Assembly (NCBI RefSeq): GCF_022347565.1
Contig: NZ_JAKRGH010000020.1
Location: forward strand, 1 to 64,000
From: Vibrio sp. Of7-15
GTDB lineage: Bacteria; Pseudomonadota; Gammaproteobacteria; Enterobacterales; Vibrionaceae
DNA length: 64,000 nucleotides
Direction: 5' to 3'
The notes under the pieces are model-generated. The model was given only the letters and a program-made list of their open reading frames with translations, was not told the DNA's origin and did not search any database. Made by a program: the position numbers and the translations under genes. Positions 34,703-43,381 of this stretch are shown here, one piece after another. Within the stretch, counting starts at the first letter, position 1. Each line of letters starts with the position of its first letter.

Positions 34703-35433
34703 TTATATTTCTTATCGCAGTTGTGACTTATGTCGGCTTATTGATTTTCATAAAGCCTGCTCCGAGTAGTTTGAAGGCTGCTCCAATTACCTATAGTGAA
34801 AACTTTAAGTTTGTTTGGGCTTCTATATGTTCAGGGGTTGTAATTCTTTTTATATTTCTTCTGACAACAAACTTTGACTTCATTTCCGTAGATGAGAGCC
34901 TGTATGGAACGTTCGCACTGAGTAATGACATTGATCAGTTTTTAAAGTGGCCCTTACAGTCAGTATCGCACCTATTTATCCATGGTAACCTGATTCATCT
35001 CGCTGCAAATGTAATAGGCTTAGGTCTAGCATCCGCCTATGAACGTAGGGTTGGAGCCAAGAGGTATTTGGCAGTACTTCTTGTGAGCGGCTTGGCATCT
35101 ATACCATCTATACTATTCTATTCGGAAAGTATTCTAGTCAGCGGGATATCGGGTGGCGTTTTCGGCTTGGCTGCTGCTTATTTTACAGATGAAGAGGAAT
35201 TAACCACCAAGGAGTGGCTTTTAGCGATTTCACTATTCCTGTTTTTGGCAATCGTACTTGCCCTAGATTCAGAGTTCAAAGGTGGTTTTAATCAAGCGTT
35301 AGATATGAAAATTGATCACGTTGGCCATTTTTTGGGAGCATTAGGCGCAATTTTGTATTGCCGCTTAAATCCACCGCGCTTAGCAAGGGCAAGCACCGGA
35401 AAAATTAAAGAACCGTCTTCACCTCCACTTTAA
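34699..35433 (+). CDS. Rhomboid-family intramembrane serine protease
   Basis: A 244-aa membrane protein. Rhomboid motifs are complete: HLFIHGNLIHLAANVIG (H-x3-N in helix 2), GISGGVFGL with the catalytic Ser of GxSG in helix 4 (about residue 151), and DHVGHFLGALG with the catalytic His of helix 6. There are 6-7 helices in total. Such proteases cut transmembrane substrates in the inner membrane. The gene is coupled to the PH-like gene, and its last codons lie inside an attC-like inverted repeat. Substrate unknown. Confidence 0.82.
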   Translation: MIIFLIAVVTYVGLLIFIKPAPSSLKAAPITYSENFKFVWASICSGVVILFIFLLTTNFDFISVDESLYGTFALSNDIDQFLKWPLQSVSHLFIHGNLIHLAANVIGLGLASAYERRVGAKRYLAVLLVSGLASIPSILFYSESILVSGISGGVFGLAAAYFTDEEELTTKEWLLAISLFLFLAIVLALDSEFKGGFNQALDMKIDHVGHFLGALGAILYCRLNPPRLARASTGKIKEPSSPPL

Positions 35434-35456
35434 TTTTCCGGTGTTGTCGGCGTTAG
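35379..35456 (+). repeat. attC-like site after the rhomboid gene
   Basis: An inverted repeat CACCGGAAAAATTAAAG (35394-35410) / CTTTAATTTTCCGGTG (35428-35443) has one unpaired A, as in attC sites. It is followed by GTCGGCGTTAG, the right-end type of core, and preceded by CTTAGCAAGGGCAAG, which pairs partly with it. The rhomboid stop codon is inside the structure. A terminator cannot be ruled out. Confidence 0.5.
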
Positions 35457-35498
35457 TTGGCTAGAGTAAGAAGCATTTTAAATTAGGTAGTTAAACAG

Positions 35499-35651
35499 AT
35501 GAAATCAGATAAAGAAGTTATGGAGCTTATCGGTAATTAGTGGATATTGAGAATCAATGAAAATACAAAAAAGGTCAGTTCAGCATTTAAAGCTACTGTT
35601 GAAAAGTATAAAAACGCCCAAACAAAAGCGGAAGTAAAGACTTACCATTGA
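35499..35651 (+). pseudogene. Broken small ORF with an in-frame TAG
   Basis: The frame MKSDKEVMELIGN is stopped by TAG and then goes on in the same frame as WILRINENTKKVSSAFKATV to a TGA at 35651, 50 codons plus stop. It follows the attC-like site, so it may be a decayed cassette gene. It is too short to identify. Confidence 0.4.
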
Positions 35652-35916
35652 ACAATGGCTTACTGAGAGTCATCACTCCAATGCATTTTATACCGAATTT
35701 TGCTAGGGCTATTTTGAGCAAGTATTTTTGAATGTTTAGTGTCTTGTCTTTGTGCTTGGCGAGATTTAAATGGACACTTGTTTCAAAATTCTATAGCTCC
35801 TCCTTTCTAGACAAAACACCTAGTACTTCAGGCATTTAGACAGGGCCTTTTGAACAATTTGTTATTTGATAATATGGTAAATTAGCCTTTATTTTTCAAT
35901 AGACTATTTCCATAAC
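35652..35916. other. Intergenic region before the effector gene
   Basis: AT-rich with no recognisable gene. Any effector promoter should be here. No clear ribosome site precedes the effector ATG. Confidence 0.5.
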
Positions 35917-38900
35917 ATGCCGTTAAACATTCCAATACCTAAGCGCGTTATTCAAGCGGGCTACGCCCGACATGAAGAAAAAACGCCAACCACTTCTTCC
36001 GCCTCTGAACCTGTACAAGAGACGCTGCCTGTTGAACCGAAACTGGAGTACCGCATTGAAATTGCGTGTGCTCTTAGCCACTACAAGCAATACACAGGAT
36101 CATTAACGGCGTTTTCATTGGCGAAAACCGATGCTGAAGATGCATTGGAACAATGGCATGTGGAAGAAATAGACGGTCACACCTTCTTAACCTTAAAAGT
36201 GATGGAAGATGAGCCCAAATCGCTCATTAGTCAGTCACGTCAGCTTAGTTATGCTTCCATGACGCTGGATGAGGTTCAAGTGCATCCAACAGGCAGCAAA
36301 ATAGTGAATGAAGCGTTTGTGCCTGTGCGTCCTGCGGTGCAAGTGGGCGAGCAGCTTGGTTTGCCCACCAAAGGCTACTACTACCACTTTCTTGATGGGA
36401 AGCTGGTGCATGAATACAAACTAACAAACCCCGAGAAGTGGCAATTTCAGTTAACCCATTCCCGAGATGGCGAGCTAAGCGATGACGTCGAGTCGCAAGA
36501 GCTTCATCATATTTTGGCGTTGTGGAAGCGTAATGGCACCGTTGTTACGGATCAGTATTTACTGCATACCAGCGAAAAACTGACCCCAGGGCAACTTTCC
36601 GCAGTGGATTCAGCGTTTTTAGAGCAAAATGGGGTGTTGTTGGACATGTCCAAAATCATCCCTTTAACGGGCTCAGAAACCGCGCGTTTTAAGCACGTTG
36701 TCGTTGATAAGGACACTTTATCCGAAATTGCGTACGACAATGGCGTGAAACTCACCGAGGCAGTGAAACTGAACCCAAGCTGGAAAGGCACCGAAGACTA
36801 CATTTACCCCGATAACGTGATCTATCTAGAGCCGTTAAAAACTTATAACCACGCCGACGATGTGTATTACCCAACGACGCAAAAAATGCTGGATAATAAC
36901 GTGGGCGTTATCGTCAAAAAAACCGTGAAAGACAAAACCCCTTTCGTGACGGTGACCAGCCAAGAAGGTGGTCAGTACCTGGCCATCTCCCCAGTGCGCT
37001 ATGCATTGGACGTACTGGATGAAAATAACGAGCCTCGTCACCCCATCGAGGATAAAGAGACGTTCTCTGGCGGCTTTTTCCAATCTTTGCCCGTGGACTA
37101 CACCTTACGTCAAATTCGAGACGGCTGGCTGTATGTCATCTACCAAGCAGACGAAGAGAGCGATGAGTGGCAGCTGGATGAATACCAAATCAACGGCATT
37201 GAATATCAGCGCTTTGTCGGGAAAACAGCGGAAGAGCGCGCAAACGCCGAGCCAGAAAGCCCGAAATCTCACCTGTTGTATGACTCGAAGAAGAAGCATT
37301 ACTTTGCTTACGCCGTGAAACGTTGGACTCAGCGAGTGTGCGATCACTTCTTAGCAAGCGAAGAGCACTGCCAATCGTGGATGCGAGAGTTGGATTTAAG
37401 CCAGCCTGAAGCGCAGCATCGTTCAGACATTTCCACCATTGAACAGTGTGTGGCCGATGTTAATAAGACTGACGTTGAGCACTTTGGCCTCACGTGCTCA
37501 CCGTTGGCGGGCGATAAGGAAGACAATGCCTACATCAAGGTAAAAGAAACCCAAACAGAAGGCGCGTACCGCTATCAGGTGCCGGAATCGTGCGATCATA
37601 TTGTGTTAGCTCTGGATGATCCGTTTGCAGATTTGAACGATCTCTACCTGCGTTTACTTGCACTCACACTCTCAACAGTGCTTGATGATGAAAATCAGCG
37701 CAAAGTCACCATTGCCGAAACCATTCGCTCTATGGTGAGAACCCCCGTCAGTGAAGAGGAAATGCCCGACCTTTCCCCTGAACAGTGGATAGAATTTGAA
37801 CAAAATTTAGATACTTATCTGTATTACCACTGTCATCAAGAGAAAATGTCGAAACTACCATATTACGCTAGAATGGGGCGAGAGGTTGATCCTGCTGTAG
37901 TCAATATCCTTAATGCATACCCACACGCTAAAAGCCAGCTGGCAGCTGTCGGGTTTAGGCCGACCAAGAAACACCTTGATCATTATAAGCGCAATTTAAA
38001 GGCATATAATCAGGTTGAATGGCAGCAGTTGGATGCTTACTATAAAGACTACCTAGCGACGCAGGCCGAAGCTCAAGCACAAATTCCAGAAGCGTTTGAT
38101 AATCTGCTTGATGCTTTGAAGGTACTTGGCCCAGAGCCATTAGAGCGAGGCTTGGATATTGGCGAAGGCTCCCACATGGCGTATTTATTCGAGTTGGTAG
38201 GGGAAACCTTATTAGTGCTGGATACCAATGCCAACGATGAAAGCGCTCATGTCAAATTATTCGAAGCCATCGAGCAAGAAACGCCGGATAACTTAATGGC
38301 GACAGCCCATTGTTTTTTCTCAACGGAGCTTTTCTTTAAAGGTTATGAAATTGCCAAAGAAAATGGCTTAATCAACACCCATGGTGATTGGGCCGCATTG
38401 GGTGGCCGTTGGGCTGAATTTGGTGGTGTGTTGGGGTATGGCGTTAAATCTGATTCTCTGTTCTATAAAGCGACACTGAAACTATTAATACCCATAGATG
38501 AATTGGTGGAAAGCACGCAAGAGGCGCTTAAGCTTGGGATTGAGTCCACGTATAAAAAAGTGATGTTGGCAGTAATAGGAAGGCGGCATCGAGGTGGGGG
38601 GAAACAGCTTGGTTTTAACCGTGAGCTGGGGTTATGGGCCATGGCTCAGGTAAAAGAAGTCAGTATCCACATGAATCCAGATTATGAAGGGAAAGGAAGA
38701 CAGTTCAGAGTCAAACTGAAGAAGGAAATCATCAAGCTAAGCGGCCTGACTTATAAGCAGGACAATACACCCAAGCATACGCCAGAATCTCAGGGAATAA
38801 AGGATGATATTGTTAAACAAGAAGCTAAGGTGGCGAATTTAGTCAAAGAAGTCCCCGATGCGATAGAAAGTTTTAACAATCAAAACTTGCAGCTCATCAA

Positions 38901-40122
38901 TAAAATAGGCGATGCCTACAACAGCTTAGGTGGGTTTGGTACCATTGTCGCGGTACTCAATCTAATGAACGTGGCAGACGCTCAAGGGACGTTTATTAAG
39001 GCATTAAATACCGTGCCGGGTGAAGATAAGGCGGCAGCGCACAGAGTGTATGTGTCTGCGGTATCTTGGTCTATTAATGCCACTGGTGATGTTTTTCGAG
39101 GGATGACGTTTGATTTAGTTAAGAATGATTCAGATTTGATGAGACGTTCTCTATCAAGGGTTCTGACAAATAACAATATTTCGTTAGATAAGAAGATAAT
39201 TGCTAAATCTTACGTGAGTCGCTCTCTGTTAACAGGTGCAACGGGCTTTATTGCTGCGGGGTTAGAGGGGTGGCAAACTTGGAAGGACTTCGAAGACGCC
39301 GATTTTGCTTTAGAGAAAGGGTTGTTATTTGCTAAAACCATTGCTTTAGGGGGACAAGCATTAATATGGGGATGGATGTCATTAGCATCTTGTCTTAATA
39401 AGTTGGGTATTGGTTCTCTTCGTGTCATTTTTCAGCCTTGGATGGCATCGGGCTTATTCTGGTTAGGGATTGTTTATTTAGTGACTACTGTTTTGCTTAA
39501 TTATTTTGCTAAAACCCCGTTAGAGCAATGGTTAAGAAAAAGCATTTGGGGGAAAGAAAACAAAGGGTGGAGTGCACTAGAAGAATATGAGAATCTCTTG
39601 AAAATCATGATGAAACCACAAATATCCACTACTAAAGTCGATCAACGTTTACTGGGCACGCCGCAGCACGCACAAGCAATACCAGCATTAACGGAATATA
39701 AACAGCAGGTAAGGTTGCGCTTCCCACAATTACGGGAGGGCCAACCTGTTGCGTTAGCCATTCAACTTCACCGAGAAAGCAAACCGGAATCGTATGCGAC
39801 TCCGAGCTCTACCTTGGTGATGCCCGTGTCAAAGGAAATCATGGCACAACAAGGAAAATGGGAACTGACCAAAGAGGGAGTGCGTGAATACGTGTTTACT
39901 TTCCCTGAATGGCTAAAATCGGGGGACAATATTGTGGTGACTCTTGGGATTAAGGCAGATACACCTTATGAAGGTGAGCAAAAATCGACGGTACTCTATT
40001 ACAATTTTAAACTCCAAGTAGGTGATACCATGGAAGAACTATCTCCGATGCATGATCTTGATGCTAGCTCACCAAAAATCGTGAGCAGTAACGATGAAGT
40101 CATATTAACGTGTCCACTTTAA
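35917..40122 (+). CDS. VasX-like type VI secretion effector (MIX motif, pore-forming type)
   Basis: A 1401-aa soluble-to-membrane protein. Residues 1-250 form an N-terminal region of mixed strands. A LysM-like segment lies at about 258-306 (VVVDKDTLSEIAYDNGVKLTE, then LNPSWKGTED and YPDNVIYL). PVRYALDV (about 365) and IRDGWLYVI (residues 400-408) fit the VasX N-terminal domain and the MIX motif hRxGhhYhh, a marker of T6SS effectors. Long helical parts follow. Near residues 1105-1200 are hydrophobic helices (TGATGFIAAG, KTIALGGQALIWGWMSL, WMASGLFWLGIVYLVTTVLL), as in pore-forming VasX/colicin-like toxins, then a 190-residue tail. Membrane proteins encoded right after are presumed immunity proteins. 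No vgrG, DUF4123 or hcp gene lies nearby. Confidence 0.8.
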   Translation: MPLNIPIPKRVIQAGYARHEEKTPTTSSASEPVQETLPVEPKLEYRIEIACALSHYKQYTGSLTAFSLAKTDAEDALEQWHVEEIDGHTFLTLKVMEDEPKSLISQSRQLSYASMTLDEVQVHPTGSKIVNEAFVPVRPAVQVGEQLGLPTKGYYYHFLDGKLVHEYKLTNPEKWQFQLTHSRDGELSDDVESQELHHILALWKRNGTVVTDQYLLHTSEKLTPGQLSAVDSAFLEQNGVLLDMSKIIPLTGSETARFKHVVVDKDTLSEIAYDNGVKLTEAVKLNPSWKGTEDYIYPDNVIYLEPLKTYNHADDVYYPTTQKMLDNNVGVIVKKTVKDKTPFVTVTSQEGGQYLAISPVRYALDVLDENNEPRHPIEDKETFSGGFFQSLPVDYTLRQIRDGWLYVIYQADEESDEWQLDEYQINGIEYQRFVGKTAEERANAEPESPKSHLLYDSKKKHYFAYAVKRWTQRVCDHFLASEEHCQSWMRELDLSQPEAQHRSDISTIEQCVADVNKTDVEHFGLTCSPLAGDKEDNAYIKVKETQTEGAYRYQVPESCDHIVLALDDPFADLNDLYLRLLALTLSTVLDDENQRKVTIAETIRSMVRTPVSEEEMPDLSPEQWIEFEQNLDTYLYYHCHQEKMSKLPYYARMGREVDPAVVNILNAYPHAKSQLAAVGFRPTKKHLDHYKRNLKAYNQVEWQQLDAYYKDYLATQAEAQAQIPEAFDNLLDALKVLGPEPLERGLDIGEGSHMAYLFELVGETLLVLDTNANDESAHVKLFEAIEQETPDNLMATAHCFFSTELFFKGYEIAKENGLINTHGDWAALGGRWAEFGGVLGYGVKSDSLFYKATLKLLIPIDELVESTQEALKLGIESTYKKVMLAVIGRRHRGGGKQLGFNRELGLWAMAQVKEVSIHMNPDYEGKGRQFRVKLKKEIIKLSGLTYKQDNTPKHTPESQGIKDDIVKQEAKVANLVKEVPDAIESFNNQNLQLINKIGDAYNSLGGFGTIVAVLNLMNVADAQGTFIKALNTVPGEDKAAAHRVYVSAVSWSINATGDVFRGMTFDLVKNDSDLMRRSLSRVLTNNNISLDKKIIAKSYVSRSLLTGATGFIAAGLEGWQTWKDFEDADFALEKGLLFAKTIALGGQALIWGWMSLASCLNKLGIGSLRVIFQPWMASGLFWLGIVYLVTTVLLNYFAKTPLEQWLRKSIWGKENKGWSALEEYENLLKIMMKPQISTTKVDQRLLGTPQHAQAIPALTEYKQQVRLRFPQLREGQPVALAIQLHRESKPESYATPSSTLVMPVSKEIMAQQGKWELTKEGVREYVFTFPEWLKSGDNIVVTLGIKADTPYEGEQKSTVLYYNFKLQVGDTMEELSPMHDLDASSPKIVSSNDEVILTCPL

Positions 40123-40134
40123 GAGAGCAGAAAA

Positions 40135-40866
40135 ATGAAGAAAAAACGAATTCCAGAGTGTAACGATGCGTATAAAAATGCATTAATTAAAAAAGTACTG
40201 GATGCGGACGTAGTGTATGAATGGGATCATGTTCTTATTGATAAGCACCGTTGGTTGTCATGCATTCCAGGGATATTTTTAGGGGTTGTTTTTGCGTTTT
40301 TAACAAAGGACTTTTGGGCTATTGTTGGTGTTACAGTATTTGTAATAATTATGAATGCATTTATGTATTTTCTTTGCTGTGCCAGTAGAGATTATTTGTG
40401 CCAAATCACACCTTACGGTATTCGCAGTTACGAAACAGAGCGGGTGCCAGAAATATTTTATAAAGCAACGCGAGTTGTTGCTTATGTGGGCATTGTGGTG
40501 TGTGTGATTGCCGTTATCTTTGTGGGGCCGATGGCATTTGTTGGGGCTGGAGGTAGTGCATTAATGGCCTTTCAAATGAGAAATTTTCATAAACGTACTG
40601 AAATTGAAATTACCCCTTTTGTTACTGATGTAGACTATAGATATTGTCCTGAAGAATCCTCACTTCAGAGTGGGATTAATTTATATGGTTACGTTGTGCC
40701 TGATTATGTAAAGGACGGAGACAATAATTTAGATGCTTTAAGAAGCTTCCATTGGATTGATATTTATTGCACTTCAGAACAACACCCTGAAATTCATGAT
40801 GTGATTACGCGGTATATAACGGCGACCCTTGAAAAAGATGAGGAAGAAGAAGCCGTCACACAGTAA
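40135..40866 (+). CDS. Presumed T6SS immunity protein, copy 1 (N type A, C type alpha)
   Basis: A 243-aa membrane protein beginning 12 bp after the effector stop, with GAGCAG before the ATG. It has a conserved N-terminus (RIPECNDAYKNALIKKVLDADVVYEW), two helix pairs (about 48-92 and 120-158), a CQITPYGIRSYETERVPE loop and the GPMAFVGAGGSALMAF signature. The C-terminal cytoplasmic or periplasmic domain ends HPEIHDVITRYITATL and an acidic tail EKDEEEE (type alpha). This matches the plan of TsiV2-type immunity (a multi-span protein next to a VasX-like toxin). It shares its membrane part 1 with copy 2 (type A, DFW-containing). Cognate status to the effector is inferred from adjacency. Confidence 0.7.
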   Translation: MKKKRIPECNDAYKNALIKKVLDADVVYEWDHVLIDKHRWLSCIPGIFLGVVFAFLTKDFWAIVGVTVFVIIMNAFMYFLCCASRDYLCQITPYGIRSYETERVPEIFYKATRVVAYVGIVVCVIAVIFVGPMAFVGAGGSALMAFQMRNFHKRTEIEITPFVTDVDYRYCPEESSLQSGINLYGYVVPDYVKDGDNNLDALRSFHWIDIYCTSEQHPEIHDVITRYITATLEKDEEEEAVTQ

Positions 40867-40894
40867 TTTTATTAATGTTGATAGTTTTCAAATG

Positions 40895-40921
40895 CAGCCC
40901 ACTTCGGTGGGTTGTTTTTTG
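40895..40921 (+). terminator. Terminator after immunity copy 1
   Basis: CAGCCCAC-TTCG-GTGGGTTG followed by TTTTTT. Confidence 0.85.
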
Positions 40922-40941
40922 TAATATCGTTGAATGTATAG

Positions 40942-41685
40942 ATGAATAAAAAGCTGAAAAAGAAAAGAATCCCAGAGTGTAACGATGCGTATAAAGAAGC
41001 ATTAATTAAAAAAGTACTCGATGCGGATGTAGTGTATGAATGGGAGCATGTTCTAGTTCAAAAATACCGTTGGTTAGGATGTATTCCAGGGGCCCTCCTA
41101 GGGATTGTTTTTGCGGTTTTAACAGACGATTTTTGGTCGAGTGTTGGTATTGCGGTGTTTGTAATGATTATGTGTGCCTTCATTTATTTTATTGGCTGCG
41201 CCAACAGAGACTATTTGTGTCAAATCACGCCTTATGGTATTCGTCGTTACGAAACAGAACGGGTGCCAGAAGTGTTTTATAAAGCAACCCGTGGTTTGGC
41301 TTATGTGGGTATTGTAATTTGTGTGGTTGCCGTTATCTTTATTGGGCCGATGGCCTTTGTGGGTGCAGGAGGCAGTGCATTGATGGCCTTTAAGATGCGG
41401 CATTTTCATAAGAACACAGAGACGTATATAGTACCTTTTGCAACTGATGCGGAATATCATTTTTACAGCGATGAAAGTTCATTTGATAATGATATTGTAT
41501 TATTAGATCATACAATACCTTCATATTCTAGTGAAACAGACTCTAATTTAACAAATTTAAAAAGTTTTCATTGGATTGGTGTTTATTGTAAAGAAGAACA
41601 CATTTCGGAAATTAATGATGTAATTTCCCAATATATTACAACACGACCTAAAATTTTTAAAAAAACGCTTGCTAGTGAGCAGTAA
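40942..41685 (+). CDS. Presumed immunity paralogue, copy 2 (N type A, C type beta)
   Basis: A 247-aa four-helix membrane protein. Its first half matches copy 1 (CIPGALLGIVFAVLTDDFW), but the last third is a different type: YHFYSDESSFDN, ETDSNLTNLKSFHWIGVYCKEE and ITTRPKIFKKTLASEQ (type beta), shared with copy 3. The start ATG follows a weak AT-rich region without a clear Shine-Dalgarno. The join of type A with type beta points to recombination near the end of helix 4 (LMAFKMRHFHKN). Confidence 0.7.
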   Translation: MNKKLKKKRIPECNDAYKEALIKKVLDADVVYEWEHVLVQKYRWLGCIPGALLGIVFAVLTDDFWSSVGIAVFVMIMCAFIYFIGCANRDYLCQITPYGIRRYETERVPEVFYKATRGLAYVGIVICVVAVIFIGPMAFVGAGGSALMAFKMRHFHKNTETYIVPFATDAEYHFYSDESSFDNDIVLLDHTIPSYSSETDSNLTNLKSFHWIGVYCKEEHISEINDVISQYITTRPKIFKKTLASEQ

Positions 41686-41695
41686 CTTACTATAT

Positions 41696-41722
41696 CAACC
41701 CACTTTGGTGGGTTGTTTTTTT
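41696..41722 (+). terminator. Terminator after immunity copy 2
   Basis: CAACCCAC-TTTG-GTGGGTTG followed by a long T run. Confidence 0.85.
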
Positions 41723-41741
41723 CAGGCTGCTGAGTTTATAA

Positions 41742-42491
41742 ATGAACAAAAAACTGAAAAAGAAAATAATTCCAGAATGTAGTGGTGCATATAAAGAAGA
41801 ACTAACAAAAAAAGTTCTTGATGCTGAAGTTGTTTATGAATGGAAAAACATAATACAGTTAAAATTAAAGTTCAGGTTATTTATCATTGTTCCGATTTTA
41901 ATTGGTTTCTTTGGCTGTGCCTTTTTGACGAGAACAATGCCTGAAATTAGTATTATGCTGGTTATTTTAGGTATTCTACTGGGTTCGTTTATTAATTTTA
42001 TTGCTTACGCTAAAAGGGATTACCTCTGTCAGATTACCCCTTATGGCATTCGTAATTACGAAACAGAGCAAGTACCTGAGGTATTCTATAAAGCAACCCG
42101 TGGTGTCGCTTATGTGGGTATTGTGGCTTGTGTAATAGCGGTTATCTTTGTTGGGCCGATGGCCTTTGTGGGAGCAGGAGCTAGCGCATTAATGGCTTTT
42201 CAAATGAGGAGTTTTCATAAGAGTATAGAAACACGTATAACGCCTTTCATACCAGATGTGGAGTATCATTTTTATAGCGATGAAAGCTCATTTGGTAATG
42301 GTATTGTATTATTTGAACACACGATACCTTCATACTTTAGTGAAACAGACTCTAATTTGACAAATTTAAAAAGTTTTCATTGGATTATGGTCTACTGTAA
42401 AGAAGAACAATTTTCTAAGATTAATGATGTACTTTCTCAGTATATTACAACGCGACCTAAAATTTTTAAACAGCAGCTTGCTAGTGAATAG
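41742..42491 (+). CDS. Presumed immunity paralogue, copy 3 (N type B, C type beta)
   Basis: A 249-aa protein. The first membrane pair is of a second kind (KLKFRLFIIVPILIGFFGCAFLTR, SIMLVILGILLGSFINFIAYAKRDYL; type B), nearly identical at DNA level to copies 4 and 5. The C-terminus matches copy 2 (type beta). The shared core CQITPYGIRNYETEQVPE and GPMAFVGAGASALMAF is kept. So it is a mosaic of copies 2 and 5. Confidence 0.7.
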   Translation: MNKKLKKKIIPECSGAYKEELTKKVLDAEVVYEWKNIIQLKLKFRLFIIVPILIGFFGCAFLTRTMPEISIMLVILGILLGSFINFIAYAKRDYLCQITPYGIRNYETEQVPEVFYKATRGVAYVGIVACVIAVIFVGPMAFVGAGASALMAFQMRSFHKSIETRITPFIPDVEYHFYSDESSFGNGIVLFEHTIPSYFSETDSNLTNLKSFHWIMVYCKEEQFSKINDVLSQYITTRPKIFKQQLASE

Positions 42492-42503
42492 TACTAATTT
42501 TAT

Positions 42504-42530
42504 CAACCCACTTCGGTGGGTTGTTTTTTT
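42504..42530 (+). terminator. Terminator after immunity copy 3
   Basis: CAACCCAC-TTCG-GTGGGTTG followed by TTTTTTT. Confidence 0.85.
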
Positions 42531-42551
42531 ATAATATCTTTAAATGTATAA

Positions 42552-43304
42552 ATGAATAAAAAACTGAAAAAGAAAAGAATTCCAGAGTGTAACGATGCGT
42601 ATAAAGAAGCGTTAACGAACAAAGTTCTTGATGCTGAAGTCGTTTATGAGTGGAGAAACACATTACAATTAAAATTGAAGTTTAGGTTATTTATTATCAT
42701 ACCGATTTTAATTGGTTTCTTTGGCTGCGCCTTTTTGACGAGAATGACACCTGAAATTAGCATTATGTTGGTTATTTTAGGTATTCTACTGGGGTTGTTT
42801 ATTAATTTTATTGCTTACGCTAAAAGGGATTACCTCTGTCAGATCACCCCTTATGGCATCCGTAGTTACGAAACAGAGCAAGTACCTGAGGCATGTTATA
42901 AATTCATGCGTGGCTCTGCTTATGCGGGAATTGTCGTGTGCGTGATTGCGGTGATTTTTGTGGGCCCAATGGCATTTGTTGGGGCAGGTGCCAGTGCATT
43001 GATGGCCTTTAAAATGAGGGGTTTTCATAAACATACTGAATTGAAAATTAAGCCTTTTGTCTTGGGGGAGGATTACGATTATTCTAGTTTTGGTGGAGAT
43101 CATAGCCATGGTTTGATTACTTATGAGTATGATATTCCTAGTTATAACTGCCATGAAGATGATAGCCTTGACGATCTTTATGAGTTTCATTGGATTGGAA
43201 TTAATTGTACACCTGAACAGCATCCTGAAATTCATGATGTGATTACGCGGTATATAACGGCGACTCTTGAAAAAGATGAGGAAGAAGAAGCCGCCACACA
43301 GTAA
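42552..43304 (+). CDS. Presumed immunity paralogue, copy 4 (N type B, C type alpha)
   Basis: A 250-aa membrane protein. It has the type B membrane pair, with QVPEACYKFMRGSAYAGIVVCV differing from the other copies in the loop and helix 3. A middle region (FVLGEDYDYSSFGGDHSHGLITYEYDIPSYNCHEDDSLDDLYEF) is unique to this copy. The end is type alpha as in copies 1 and 5 (HPEIHDVITRYITATL plus acidic tail). Confidence 0.7.
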   Translation: MNKKLKKKRIPECNDAYKEALTNKVLDAEVVYEWRNTLQLKLKFRLFIIIPILIGFFGCAFLTRMTPEISIMLVILGILLGLFINFIAYAKRDYLCQITPYGIRSYETEQVPEACYKFMRGSAYAGIVVCVIAVIFVGPMAFVGAGASALMAFKMRGFHKHTELKIKPFVLGEDYDYSSFGGDHSHGLITYEYDIPSYNCHEDDSLDDLYEFHWIGINCTPEQHPEIHDVITRYITATLEKDEEEEAATQ

Positions 43305-43332
43305 TTTTATTAATGCTGATAGTTCCCAAATA

Positions 43333-43360
43333 CAGCCCACTTCGGTGGGTTGTTTCTTTT
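43333..43360 (+). terminator. Terminator after immunity copy 4
   Basis: CAGCCCAC-TTCG-GTGGGTTG followed by TTTCTTTT. Confidence 0.8.
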
Positions 43361-43381
43361 GTAGGTTTGTTGAGTTTATAA

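Noticed and set aside
35394..35443. Inverted repeat after the rhomboid gene read as a plain terminator
   Set aside because: No T run follows the stem; the unpaired base and the GGCGTTA core fit an attC-like site better, though this remains uncertain.
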